Of a DNA stretch of 64,000 nucleotides, positions 34,168 through 42,702 are shown piece by piece. The DNA lies in assembly GCF_025751435.1 (NCBI RefSeq), contig NZ_JAOWKY010000001.1, positions 310,001 to 374,000 of the forward strand, written 5' to 3'. The stretch is from Albidovulum marisflavi. GTDB lineage: Bacteria > Pseudomonadota > Alphaproteobacteria > Rhodobacterales > Rhodobacteraceae. The position numbers and the translations under genes were made by a program. The notes beneath the pieces were generated by a model. It worked only from the letters and a program-made list of their open reading frames with translations, ran no database searches and had not been told where the DNA came from. Position 1 is the first letter of the stretch. Every line of letters starts with the position of its first letter.

Positions 34168-34743
34168 ATGCGTTACCAGATCAGCGGAAAACAGATCGAC
34201 ATCGGAGACGCTCTGCAAACGCATGTGAAGACCGAGCTTACGCAGACGATCGAGAAATACTCTCAGCGTCCGACCGATGCCGTGATCGTGTTTTCCCGCA
34301 ACGGCCATGAGTATGTTTGCGAAGCGACGGTGCATCTGTCGACCGGCCTGACGGCCACCGCGCGTGCGGCGGCGAACGAGATCTATGCCGCGCTCGACAA
34401 CTGCATCGAGAAGATGGACAAGCAGTTGCGCCGTCACAAGCGCCGGCTGCGCGACCATCACCGGGACCGCGCCGAGCCCGTTGAATTCGCCGGAGCGCCC
34501 ATGTATGTGCTCGCCGCGTACGAAGACGGAGAGGATGCGGAGCCCGACACGCTTCAGCCCATGATCATCGCAGAGATGGAAACGAAGATCCCTTCGCTTT
34601 CCGTCGGCGAGGCGGTCATGCAGATGGAACTGTCGAATGCGCCTGTGCTTGTCTTCCGCAACGAGAAACATGGCGGCGTGAACGTCGTTCACCGTCGTGA
34701 CGATGGGAACGTCGGCTGGATAGACCCGGTAAACGCGGTCTGA
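34168..34743 (+). CDS. hpf: Long-form ribosome hibernation promoting factor
   Basis: 191-residue HPF/RaiA family protein that binds the 30S subunit and, in the long form, dimerises ribosomes into 100S particles. The N-terminal beta-alpha-beta-alpha domain (GKQIDIGDALQTHVKTEL to KQLRRHKRRLRDHH) has the basic rRNA-facing helix. The C-terminal dimerisation domain (SVGEAVMQMELSNAPVLVF, then VVHRRDDGNVGWIDP) marks it as the long form. A CCAAGGAGGAGC site precedes the ATG at 34168; the open frame extends far upstream but without coding character. It is followed by ptsN, as is usual. Confidence 0.95.
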   Translation: MRYQISGKQIDIGDALQTHVKTELTQTIEKYSQRPTDAVIVFSRNGHEYVCEATVHLSTGLTATARAAANEIYAALDNCIEKMDKQLRRHKRRLRDHHRDRAEPVEFAGAPMYVLAAYEDGEDAEPDTLQPMIIAEMETKIPSLSVGEAVMQMELSNAPVLVFRNEKHGGVNVVHRRDDGNVGWIDPVNAV

Positions 34744-34776
34744 CCCGGCGCGCCGCGGCGAAGGACATAAAGGCTT

Positions 34777-35241
34777 ATGGAACTTTCCAACCTTCTCAAG
34801 CCCGCGGCGGTCAAGGTGTTCGGCCACGTCACCAGCAAGAAGCGCCTGTTTCAGGACCTGGCGGATATTGCGCATACGGTCTACGGTCTGAGCGCCAGTG
34901 AAACCGTCGATGCGTTGCAGGAACGCGAAAGCCTTGGCCCGACCGGCGTCGGCCACGGCGTGGCGCTTCCGCACGCGCGCATCGACGGGCTTGAACGCGT
35001 CGTCGGCGTGTTCATGAGGCTGGAAAAACCGATGGACTTCGATTCGGTCGACAGGCAGCCGGTCGATCTGGTGTTCGCGCTGTTCGCGCCCAAGGACTCC
35101 GGCGTCGAGCACCTGAAGGCGCTGGCGCTGGTATCGCGCACCATGCGCGATGCGGCGACCTGCACCAAGCTGCGCGCCAATGCCGACACGGCCGCTCTGC
35201 ATGCCGTGCTGACAGAGGCCCGGCCCAGTCAGGCGGCCTGA
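34777..35241 (+). CDS. ptsN: Nitrogen-regulatory PTS EIIA component (EIIA-Ntr)
   Basis: 154-residue EIIA-Ntr, a regulatory phosphocarrier of the sugar-free PTS-Ntr. The phospho-acceptor is His66 in GVGHGVALPHARIDG, with the fold's helices around it. It usually lies near rpoN and hpf; here only hpf remains. In alphaproteobacteria EIIA-Ntr affects K+ transport, EPS and carbon/nitrogen balance (family knowledge). Its last 13 bp overlap the 3' end of the convergent sulfotransferase gene; both proteins end in QAA, read from the two strands of one near-palindrome. Confidence 0.95.
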   Translation: MELSNLLKPAAVKVFGHVTSKKRLFQDLADIAHTVYGLSASETVDALQERESLGPTGVGHGVALPHARIDGLERVVGVFMRLEKPMDFDSVDRQPVDLVFALFAPKDSGVEHLKALALVSRTMRDAATCTKLRANADTAALHAVLTEARPSQAA

Positions 35242-36638
35242 TCGCGCCAGGCGCGGAAGCCGAACACCAGGTAATCGCGCTGATAGGCGGCACGCGCCGC
35301 CTTTTCGACCTCGGCGTCGTAGATCTCTGCAAGCGCGGTTTCCGCCGGTGGGGGTGGAAGATCGGGCATGGGAAGACCCAGACGCGAAACCAGGTGTGCC
35401 AGCGCCTCGGCCAGTTCATCCTCGCGCGCGATCAGGTCGGGCGGGGCGAACTGCGAGAACCCGGAAACGAGCGCGGACTGGCTGGACCATGCCGGGTCGG
35501 GCCGGACGGAGGCCTGCCCGACCAATGAGGCGCGGAAGAACGCGAGGAACCCCAGGAAAGCCCGGCGACGTTCTTGTGCCGAAATGGCGCCGCTGCGATC
35601 GGGCCGCGGCAGCGCAAGCCCATGCGCCCGCTTCAGATAGTCGCGAAAATCTGCCGCGCCGACATTTCCCATGAGTTCGGAAAAGACACGATGCGCGCGC
35701 ACCACGGGATGGCTTAGCACGGTGAAGCTGCGATGGCCGGGATGGGCGCGCATCCAGTCACGCAGCGTCTTTTGCGTGAAATCGCCCTGCAAGCCGCCCG
35801 GCAGCTTGGACATCCAGGCGGTGACACGCTCGGACGGGCCGCCGCGGACGGGCATGAACAGTACCGGAAGGTCGCGCGCGGCGATGAACCCGGGAACGCC
35901 AGGCCCGCGGCGCGGTTCGAAGTTCGGCGTGCGTGACAGGTTGAACCTGTCGAGCCGGGACAGGGCGGCCTGCATCTCATCGTGGTTCGCGACCAGTTCG
36001 GCCATATCCGACGGATTCTGCTTGATCAGCTTGGCCGAGGGTTTCACCGCGCCGACGGGCACGCCCAGGAACGTGACAAGCCCGGTCAGCACGTCTTCGT
36101 CCCGAACGTCTTCGTAATCGAGATAGAAGGCGGTCTGGCCCGTGCCTTGCAGCAGCCGCAGGACAGTCAGCTGGAACCCCTGAAGGGCCTCAAGGTGGCC
36201 CTCGAACTCCTGCGGGTCGAAAAGGATGCGCTCGTCCTTGCGGTCGCGGGCGCGACCAAGCTTCCACTGGCCGGTCTTGCGCGCGATCTTGAGGCTGACG
36301 TAGCTTTCCAGCGGATTGCGGGTCAGCACGACCTTGGCGCAGCGCCGGTCCCGCATGAAACGCTCAAGCACTCGCGGGTCGTGATCGGGGAAGTAGCGGA
36401 AGCCGTTCAACCCCTCGGCCGCGGCGATGCGGTCAAGCATGAGCCCGGGGTCAGCTTCCCGCTCTTGCAGGGTCATGCCAAGCAGTTCGTCCTTTTTCGG
36501 GCCGCCGACGAAGCTGGGATTGAAGGCTTCGCCGTGGCTGAAAAGGCCGGGGACGGCGTTCAGGCTTTCCTCCAGAAGGTTTGAACCCGTGCGCATCGCG
36601 GCAAGGATCACGAAGCTGTCGAAAGGGGTGTCCGCCAT
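35229..36638 (-). CDS. Sulfotransferase family protein
   Basis: 469-residue PAPS-dependent sulfotransferase-like protein. The 5'-phosphosulfate loop is LAAMRTGSNLLEESLN (residues 12-27), and VVLTRNPLESYVSLKIARKT contains the Arg/Ser 3'-phosphate-binding site, as in Stf0/NodH-type enzymes. The second half is extended, without a domain I recognise, and may position a large acceptor. It is the last gene of a leftward glycan block and lies 5 bp after the GT14 gene, so a glycan acceptor is likely. The acceptor itself is unknown. cysQ in the same block encodes PAP phosphatase, which would remove the inhibitory by-product (inference). Confidence 0.85.
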   Translation of the reverse strand: MADTPFDSFVILAAMRTGSNLLEESLNAVPGLFSHGEAFNPSFVGGPKKDELLGMTLQEREADPGLMLDRIAAAEGLNGFRYFPDHDPRVLERFMRDRRCAKVVLTRNPLESYVSLKIARKTGQWKLGRARDRKDERILFDPQEFEGHLEALQGFQLTVLRLLQGTGQTAFYLDYEDVRDEDVLTGLVTFLGVPVGAVKPSAKLIKQNPSDMAELVANHDEMQAALSRLDRFNLSRTPNFEPRRGPGVPGFIAARDLPVLFMPVRGGPSERVTAWMSKLPGGLQGDFTQKTLRDWMRAHPGHRSFTVLSHPVVRAHRVFSELMGNVGAADFRDYLKRAHGLALPRPDRSGAISAQERRRAFLGFLAFFRASLVGQASVRPDPAWSSQSALVSGFSQFAPPDLIAREDELAEALAHLVSRLGLPMPDLPPPPAETALAEIYDAEVEKAARAAYQRDYLVFGFRAWRDQAA

Positions 36639-36643
36639 CGCGA

Positions 36644-38341
36644 TCAGCGCACCAGATAGGGGCGCGCATGCTCCTTCGGTGCGGCCAGCATGGCGTCGAT
36701 CGCGGAGTAGTCACCGACCATGGTGGGCATCATCCCCTGGTTCCTGAGCCTTTGAAGGAAATCGGAAACGCCGCTCAGGTCCGCCATGCGCGGGACCTCT
36801 GCCAGGCGATGCGGAGCGCGTGGGTTGATTTCGTCGAAGATCGACTGGATCGCCTCCATCGGGTTTTCGACGAAATCCACAAGCGTCCAGATGCGGACCG
36901 ATGCCTTGACGCGCGGAGAGCCGAGCACCGCCAGCAGCTCTGTTTCGGCCCGCTGGAAGCGTGCCGCCTTGCGCCGGACGGCGCTGAACTCTGCCTGCTC
37001 GCGCGACAGGGGAACGGCCCAGGTTCCGGTCACGACCGAGATCTGCGCGTTCGCGTCGCCGGCCATGAAGGCCGCCACGTCCAGTTTGTCGGCCGGACCG
37101 GTCAGAAAGCACTGCCGCTCCCCCCGGCAGTTCCACAGAAGGTTGGTCAGAAATGACCTGGGATTGTAGTCGCGCAGCGCCGCGCTGTCGCTGAGGGCGC
37201 CGTTGAAGACGCCGTCGCCCCCGGCGAACTCGGCCCGTTCCGGCGCGAACAGATGGCCATGCGCGCGCAGGCCAAGCGTCTTCGACAGCCAGGCGTCGTA
37301 ATGTTCGAACAGCGTCGAGAACCCGTGGAACACGGAATAGGGGCCCGCCGTGCATCCGTTTTCATGCCCGGCGCGCGGATATCGGCTTTGCATGTAAAGA
37401 CCGGGCCGGCCCAGCCTGCGCCGTTCGGCGGCCTTTGAAAAAAGCCGGTCGATCTTGGCCGGGCTGGGCTCGACGCCCGCCGCCGCCGGTCTCTGGGTGT
37501 CCAGGAACGCGTGGTAAAGCTTGTCTGCGCCGGGCCAGATCTTGCGCGCGACAAAGCAATCCGACCGGCGCAGAAGCTGAAGGTGGTCGTCGTAGAACAC
37601 GTGCGGCCTGCCCTCGTGGTCGAACTTGGACAGCGTCAGGGGGCGGCTCTCGATCCGTGTCGAATGCAACCGCACGAGCGTCTGGAAGTAACTTTCGTCA
37701 GGGATCCAGACGCGGCGGAAATAGCGGTCGTAGATGGGACGGTTGGGGTCGTTCAACACAGCCGAAAGCGTACCGCGCGACAGGCACCACCATTGCGATC
37801 CCAAGTGCGGGATCAGCCCCAGCGGAATGCGGCGCTTCACACCAAGCTTGCGTTGCATCCTTGTGTAGGCGTCGAACAGGCGCCGATGCCTGCGCCAGGA
37901 AAACGGAAATCGCAGGGTGAAGCGTTCGGCGTCGAGGCCGCCCATGGTCCAGCCGACCTCTGCGGTCGTTACGCTTTCGATGAAGTCGGTCTGAGGCTGT
38001 CTGTCCAGATACGCCTGAAGCTCGCCGAGCGGGCGGAGCGGCAGGCAGGATCCCGACGTCAGGAAAACGTGCTGCACCTCCGGGTGCAGCGCCAGCATCC
38101 GCGCGGCCGCTTCCTGCGTCGCGCGAACCAGTCCGAAGGTTCCCCATTCGCATCGAAAGCGCCGCGAAAAGCTGATGCCGGGATGGGCGGCACAGCTTGC
38201 GCGCATCGCATCGACCTCGGCCTTGGGAACGCAGGTATCGACATGGATGACGACCGGGGCACCGGCGGATGCCCAGTGGCGCGCGACCGCGGCCGCGCGA
38301 TCCAGCGCCGTGTGGCAGAGCATGACGAAGCCGACACTCAT
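36644..38341 (-). CDS. GT14 (core-2/I-branching type) glycosyltransferase with extra C-terminal domain
   Basis: 565-residue protein. The N-terminal 260 residues form a GT14 beta-1,6-GlcNAc-transferase-like domain: FVMLCHTALDRAAAVARHW, VFLTSGSCLPLRPLGEL, SQWWCLSRGTLSAVL and RRVWIPDESYFQTLV. The C-terminal 300 residues match the DUF5928-type region that I associate with Rhodobacteraceae homologues (NGCTAGPYSVFHGFSTLFE; CRGERQCFLTGPADKLDVAA). Eukaryotic GT14 enzymes branch glycans; the bacterial substrate is unknown. The ATG at 38341 with GAAGGTG upstream is preferred over TTG 38344. It is directly followed by the sulfotransferase gene, so the two may act on one glycan. Confidence 0.85.
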   Translation of the reverse strand: MSVGFVMLCHTALDRAAAVARHWASAGAPVVIHVDTCVPKAEVDAMRASCAAHPGISFSRRFRCEWGTFGLVRATQEAAARMLALHPEVQHVFLTSGSCLPLRPLGELQAYLDRQPQTDFIESVTTAEVGWTMGGLDAERFTLRFPFSWRRHRRLFDAYTRMQRKLGVKRRIPLGLIPHLGSQWWCLSRGTLSAVLNDPNRPIYDRYFRRVWIPDESYFQTLVRLHSTRIESRPLTLSKFDHEGRPHVFYDDHLQLLRRSDCFVARKIWPGADKLYHAFLDTQRPAAAGVEPSPAKIDRLFSKAAERRRLGRPGLYMQSRYPRAGHENGCTAGPYSVFHGFSTLFEHYDAWLSKTLGLRAHGHLFAPERAEFAGGDGVFNGALSDSAALRDYNPRSFLTNLLWNCRGERQCFLTGPADKLDVAAFMAGDANAQISVVTGTWAVPLSREQAEFSAVRRKAARFQRAETELLAVLGSPRVKASVRIWTLVDFVENPMEAIQSIFDEINPRAPHRLAEVPRMADLSGVSDFLQRLRNQGMMPTMVGDYSAIDAMLAAPKEHARPYLVR

Positions 38342-38351
38342 CAATTCACCT

Positions 38352-39362
38352 TCAGGCCCAGCAGCCCTTCGACATCAATCCCAGAATTTCCAGCTGACGC
38401 CAATTGACGTACTTCTCCGACCACTTGCACCACAGGTCGTGGTCCTCGTTCAGGGTTTCGGCGTAGCGCAGATACTCGCGGCTGTCTGCAAAATGTTGCT
38501 TGCGGTGCAGTTCTTCGGACACCTTTTCCCCAAGGACGGACAGGAACTTGGCATGCAGAAGGCAGCCCGACGCCGTTTCGCCGCCACTGCGGTCGTAGGT
38601 CAGATTGAGCCGCCTTGGCAAAAGCATGTGGGTGGAGTTCACGTAGCAGTAGTCCCGTCGCCATTTGACCAGCGGCACCTTGTTCAGGGACGGCGCCTGT
38701 TCGGGGCTGTCGGCGAACATGCAGCGCGCCCTCGGTCCCCCCTGGATCCAGAGGTTTCCGTAGGTCGCGTTGACCGAGATCGTGTAATTGCCGGCGTCGA
38801 ACCATTGCAGGGTTTCGAACGGGTCCTTGCCTTCCTGATAGGGTTGCGCGTCGATCCTTCCGCGCGGGTACATGTCCAGGACCATTGCCGGAAAGGCCCG
38901 CGTTCCCAGACCGTCAAGCCAGTCGGTCAAGGCCCTGATCGGCCGCGTGTCGCAGAACGGATAGACGAAGAATTCGTCTAGATCGACGGTCAGCGCCCAG
39001 CGGCCATCCGCGTGCTTGCGCATCAGCCAGGTCAGCCAATCCTGCCCGTAGCGCGACCTTCGATAGCTCTTGTCGGTGTGCCAGACCGACACATCGTCCT
39101 GCGCCGCCAGATAGTCGCCGGTGCCGTCCGAGGACCCGTTGTCGACGAAGATGAAGTGATCGATGCCAAGTTGCCGGTAGTAGCGAAGGAAATACGGAAG
39201 CCGGACCCGTTCGTTTCGCAGCGTCGCGAACAGAAGGATCGCGTCCGGTCGCAAGCCGCCGGTTCGATCGGCTGCCACGGAAAGTTCCCGCCTCTTGCGA
39301 AACGCGCGCCAAAGAAAGCGCTTCCGCCTCAGGCGAAGTCTGTATCTTTCCAAAGCGCGCAT
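38352..39362 (-). CDS. Glycosyltransferase family 2 / DUF23-like protein
   Basis: 336-residue GT-A fold protein. ILLFATLRNERVRLPYFLRY, the nucleotide-sugar strand FIFVDNGSSDGT and the metal-binding DLDEF (about residues 127-131) are typical of the GT2/GT92 (DUF23) type seen in alphaproteobacterial surface-glycan loci. Basic N-terminus, no membrane segment. It lies 10 bp upstream of the GT14 gene and 42 bp after the GT4 gene on the same strand. Donor and acceptor are unknown. Confidence 0.83.
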   Translation of the reverse strand: MRALERYRLRLRRKRFLWRAFRKRRELSVAADRTGGLRPDAILLFATLRNERVRLPYFLRYYRQLGIDHFIFVDNGSSDGTGDYLAAQDDVSVWHTDKSYRRSRYGQDWLTWLMRKHADGRWALTVDLDEFFVYPFCDTRPIRALTDWLDGLGTRAFPAMVLDMYPRGRIDAQPYQEGKDPFETLQWFDAGNYTISVNATYGNLWIQGGPRARCMFADSPEQAPSLNKVPLVKWRRDYCYVNSTHMLLPRRLNLTYDRSGGETASGCLLHAKFLSVLGEKVSEELHRKQHFADSREYLRYAETLNEDHDLWCKWSEKYVNWRQLEILGLMSKGCWA

Positions 39363-39404
39363 CGCAATCCGACGGGTTCAGGTCCTGTGTCGGACACAGC
39401 ATTC

Positions 39405-40634
39405 TCAGACCGCGCTTAACACGGTCTTGAAATGCTCAGCCCAGCCGACGTCTGCCTCCAAGACCCGGCCGGGACCTGCTGCCCGAACTCTCCCTGCGTG
39501 GTCAATTATTCTTGGGAGCCAAGAATACATGTCGCCTGCATCCGCGTAAACGGCATAGTCGCCCAGGACTTCGCGGAAAACGGGAATGTCACTGCACAAG
39601 ACGGGTGTGCCCAGCCGGGCCGCTTCGATGAGCGGCAGGCCGAAGCCTTCCGCGAAGCTCGGCATCAGAAGCGCCCGCGCTCCTAGCAGCAGCGCCGCCA
39701 CGGCGGCATCGTCCAGATTTCCGTATTCATGCACGTGCGACTTCGTGCCCTTCAGCGCATCGAGGCGTGTGAAGACGGCCTCGTTTCGCCAGCCGCGCTG
39801 GCCGATGATCAGCAGCTGCGGCATCCGTGTGGCGGGCATGCGGGCCTCGAGCTCTTCCCACAGGTCCAGAAGCATCGCGTGGTTCTTGCGGGGCTCGATC
39901 GTGCCCAGGACGACGAAGTAGGGCCGGGCAAGGTCGATGTCCTTCGGCACCCGGTCAAGATCGGGCTTCGCGCTGTCCAGGCCAAGGTGGGCCGGCAGGA
40001 TGTCCGGTGCCCGTCCAAGCCGGGCCAGGTGGCGGGCGGCATCCCCCGCCGCGGTGCGCGACGGGCACAGTACAAGATCGGCGTGCCGGCTGACCGCGCT
40101 CATGGCCGCGCCAAAGGCGGCCACGGCCTCGGGCCGGCAATATTCCGGATGATCCAGCGGGATGGTGTCGTGGATCATCACCGCCAGCCGCAATCCCGGG
40201 ACGTCCTGCAGTTGCGACAAGGTCTGCCGTGACAGGTTCGAAAGGCCCAGGTTCAGATAAACGCCGCCCTGCGGCATGATCGCTCGAACCGTGGATCTGA
40301 GCCGGAACGCCAGGCACGCGGCGATGCGTTGGGCACGCAGTGCGATGCGTGCGGCCCGGCGCGCAGACGCTTTGCGCGCAAGTCCGAAGGGCAGCGTGTC
40401 GCGCGGTACGGTCCGAGGCGAGGCAAGCCAGCCAAGAATGACTGGACCGGCGGTTCGCGGAAGGACGAGGTAGCCGTAGGGCGTGCGCACCAGAAGGAAC
40501 AGCGGGGTGTGGCGGGCAAGCAGCGCCTTCAGATAGGCGCGCTCGACCCTGTCGACCCCGGTCAGCGGACCGCGCCCGATCCGCGACACGAGCCGGGTGA
40601 CATCCAGCAGGCGGGCTTTCGGCTCAGCGTTCAT
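39405..40634 (-). CDS. GT4-type (GT-B fold) glycosyltransferase
   Basis: 409-residue retaining glycosyltransferase. It has an N-terminal domain with RIGRGPLTGVDRVERAYLKA, common in capsule-locus homologues, and a C-terminal Glycos_transf_1 domain with FVVLGTIEPRKNHAMLLDLW, LIIGQRGWRNEAVF and the E-x7-E type motif FAEGFGLPLIEAARLGTPVL. Soluble or membrane-associated at the cytoplasmic face. Its start region overlaps the galE stop by 11 bp. Sugar specificity cannot be read from the sequence; mannose or galactose donors are common in the family. Confidence 0.88.
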   Translation of the reverse strand: MNAEPKARLLDVTRLVSRIGRGPLTGVDRVERAYLKALLARHTPLFLLVRTPYGYLVLPRTAGPVILGWLASPRTVPRDTLPFGLARKASARRAARIALRAQRIAACLAFRLRSTVRAIMPQGGVYLNLGLSNLSRQTLSQLQDVPGLRLAVMIHDTIPLDHPEYCRPEAVAAFGAAMSAVSRHADLVLCPSRTAAGDAARHLARLGRAPDILPAHLGLDSAKPDLDRVPKDIDLARPYFVVLGTIEPRKNHAMLLDLWEELEARMPATRMPQLLIIGQRGWRNEAVFTRLDALKGTKSHVHEYGNLDDAAVAALLLGARALLMPSFAEGFGLPLIEAARLGTPVLCSDIPVFREVLGDYAVYADAGDMYSWLPRIIDHAGRVRAAGPGRVLEADVGWAEHFKTVLSAV

Positions 40635-41610
40635 ATCCGCCGGACTGATGCCATCGCCAGGCGTCGGTGATCATTGCGCGCATCGTCGAGCGATCCGGGT
40701 TCCACCCCAGTTCGGTCACGGCGCGCGCGCTGCCGCAGACCAGCCGGGTGGCGTCGCCGGGCCGTCTTTCGCCCTCGACGAACGGAACCGGGCGGTTCGT
40801 CACGGCGTGGGCTTCCGCGATGACCTCGCGCACGGAAAAGCCGCTGCCGGTTCCCAGGCAGAAGACGCGGCTGCCGTGGCCCTCCAGCAGCCAGTTCAGG
40901 CCAAGGATATGCGCATCGACAAGGTCGGCCACATGAACGTAGTCGCGGATGCAGGTGCCGTCGGGCGTGGCATAGTCCGTTCCGTAGACCGTCAAGGCGG
41001 GCCGCCGGCCAGAGATCGCGTCCAGCAGCAACGGGATCAGATGCGTTTCCGGCTGATGGAATTCCCCCACCTCGGCCTCGGGGTCCGCGCCTGCCACGTT
41101 GAAGTAGCGGAAGATGACCGAGCGCAACCCGTGCGAGGCGCCGAAATCCGTCAGCATGTCCTCGATCGCGCGCTTCGAGCCGCCATAGGCGTTGATCGGC
41201 GCCTGCGGCGTGTCCTCGGTCAGGATCACGCCGTCCTGGTCCCCGTAGGTCGCACAGGTCGACGAGAAAACGAAGTCGAGGCATCCCGCGGCCACCGCGG
41301 CCTCGATCAGGTTCAGGGCGCCGAACACGTTTGCGCGCCAGTAGCGGCCCGGGTCGCGCATCGAGTCCCCGACCAGGCTGAGCGCCGCGAAATGCATGAC
41401 CGCGACCGGCCGCCAGCGTTCGAAGACCTCTCCGATACGGACGGGGTCGGCCAGGTCGCCCTCTTCCAAGGGGCCGAACCGCACGGCCTCACGCCAGCCG
41501 GTCGACAGATTGTCGAACGTCACAGGCATGAACCCCGCCCGCGCCAGCGCCTTGCAGGCGTGGGACCCGATGTACCCGGCCCCTCCGGTGACAAGGACGT
41601 GTCGGGTCAT
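40624..41610 (-). CDS. galE: UDP-glucose 4-epimerase
   Basis: 328-residue extended SDR interconverting UDP-glucose and UDP-galactose. The NAD-binding motif is GGAGYIGSHACKAL near the N-terminus; the catalytic residues lie in SSTCATYGDQ and the Tyr-x3-Lys YGGSKRAIE; the C-terminal substrate side has RYFNVAGADP. It follows galU by 3 bp, giving a supply module glucose-1-P to UDP-glucose to UDP-galactose for the neighbouring glycosyltransferases. A UDP-GlcNAc or UDP-glucuronate epimerase is possible but less likely. Confidence 0.93.
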   Translation of the reverse strand: MTRHVLVTGGAGYIGSHACKALARAGFMPVTFDNLSTGWREAVRFGPLEEGDLADPVRIGEVFERWRPVAVMHFAALSLVGDSMRDPGRYWRANVFGALNLIEAAVAAGCLDFVFSSTCATYGDQDGVILTEDTPQAPINAYGGSKRAIEDMLTDFGASHGLRSVIFRYFNVAGADPEAEVGEFHQPETHLIPLLLDAISGRRPALTVYGTDYATPDGTCIRDYVHVADLVDAHILGLNWLLEGHGSRVFCLGTGSGFSVREVIAEAHAVTNRPVPFVEGERRPGDATRLVCGSARAVTELGWNPDRSTMRAMITDAWRWHQSGGYER

Positions 41611-41613
41611 CGA

Positions 41614-42507
41614 CTATTCGGCCGCGCGGCGCACCGCTGTCATTTCGGCCAGGAACTGGGAAAATTCATCCCGCAGGTCCGGGCGGGCCAGCGCGAACGC
41701 GACTGTCGCCTGAAGAAAGCCCGCCTTCGAACCGCAGTCGAAACGCTGGCCGCGGAAACGGAAGCCATAGACGTTGTCGGACCGCTTGATTTCCTCGGCA
41801 ATGGCGTCGGTCAGCTGGATCTCTCCGCCCGAACCGGCCTTGATCCGGTCGAGGTTGCGAAGGATTCCCGGTGACAGGATGTAGCGACCGATGACTGCCA
41901 GGTTCGATGGCGCCGCATCGACGGCGGGCTTTTCCACCATGCCCTTGACGCACACGAGCGAACCACGATCTTCCCTCACGTCCAGAATGCCGTAGGCAGA
42001 GGTCCTGGAATGCGGCACCTCCATCGCTGCGACGACATTGCCGCCGGTTTCGGCATAGACCTCGACCATCTGCTCAAGGCAGGGCTTGTCGCCGGTGATC
42101 ACGTCGTCTGGCAGCAGGACGGCGAAAGGTTCGTTGCCGATCAGACGGCGGGCGCACCAGACCGCGTGGCCCAGGCCAAGCGCCTTGTGCTGCCGGATAT
42201 AGGCGATGGCGCCGGATTCCATGTTTGTAGACTTCAGGACGGCAAGCAGGTCGTCGCGCCCGTTCCGGCGCAGGTGCGCCTCAAGTTCGTTGGCGTGATC
42301 GAAATAGTCCTCAAGCGCGCTCTTGCCACGCGAGGTGACAAAAATGAACTCCTTGATCCCGGCTGCGCGGGCTTCGTCGATGGCGTACTGGATCAGTGGC
42401 CTGTCGACCAGAGTCATGATCTCTTTCGGGATCGACTTCGTTGCGGGCAGAAAGCGCGTTCCCAGCCCGGCGACGGGAAAGATGGCTTTGGTGACCTTGC
42501 GCTTCAT
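41614..42507 (-). CDS. galU: UTP-glucose-1-phosphate uridylyltransferase
   Basis: 297-residue nucleotidyltransferase forming UDP-glucose. The N-terminal motif FPVAGLGTRFLPATKSIPKE binds UTP. RPLIQYAIDEARAAGI, LGHAVWCARRLIGNEPFAVL and the later MVEKP block match GalU. The ATG at 42507 is preceded by GGGGGAGC; a longer frame to 42591 adds no family sequence. It heads the leftward galU-galE-GT4-GT-GT14-sulfotransferase run. Its promoter lies in the 195-bp AT-rich gap 42508-42702. Confidence 0.95.
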   Translation of the reverse strand: MKRKVTKAIFPVAGLGTRFLPATKSIPKEIMTLVDRPLIQYAIDEARAAGIKEFIFVTSRGKSALEDYFDHANELEAHLRRNGRDDLLAVLKSTNMESGAIAYIRQHKALGLGHAVWCARRLIGNEPFAVLLPDDVITGDKPCLEQMVEVYAETGGNVVAAMEVPHSRTSAYGILDVREDRGSLVCVKGMVEKPAVDAAPSNLAVIGRYILSPGILRNLDRIKAGSGGEIQLTDAIAEEIKRSDNVYGFRFRGQRFDCGSKAGFLQATVAFALARPDLRDEFSQFLAEMTAVRRAAE

Positions 42508-42702
42508 AATGCTCCCCCGCTGTTCCGGCGACTCTGCACAGACGGTAGACTGAACATCGCTCAGTAAAGTCGACTGTGACAATGGGGGCAAGTCGTACCC
42601 CTGTTATTGGCCTTTATTTGGCAATAATTGGGTAAAAGCGCCCATTACTGTTGATTGATGTTAAAAGTTCAAACCACTCCGGGCTGCCTAAGTCCGGAAA
42701 GG
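42508..42702. promoter_or_regulatory. AT-rich 195-bp gap upstream of galU
   Basis: It is notably AT-rich compared with its surroundings. On the minus strand TTGAAC (complement of bases near 42669) is followed 17 bp later by AGTAAT, a weak promoter candidate for galU. An imperfect inverted repeat TTATTG...CAATAA lies near 42604-42627. The GT2 gene upstream ends at 42703 without a recognisable terminator. No gene is seen here. Confidence 0.3.
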
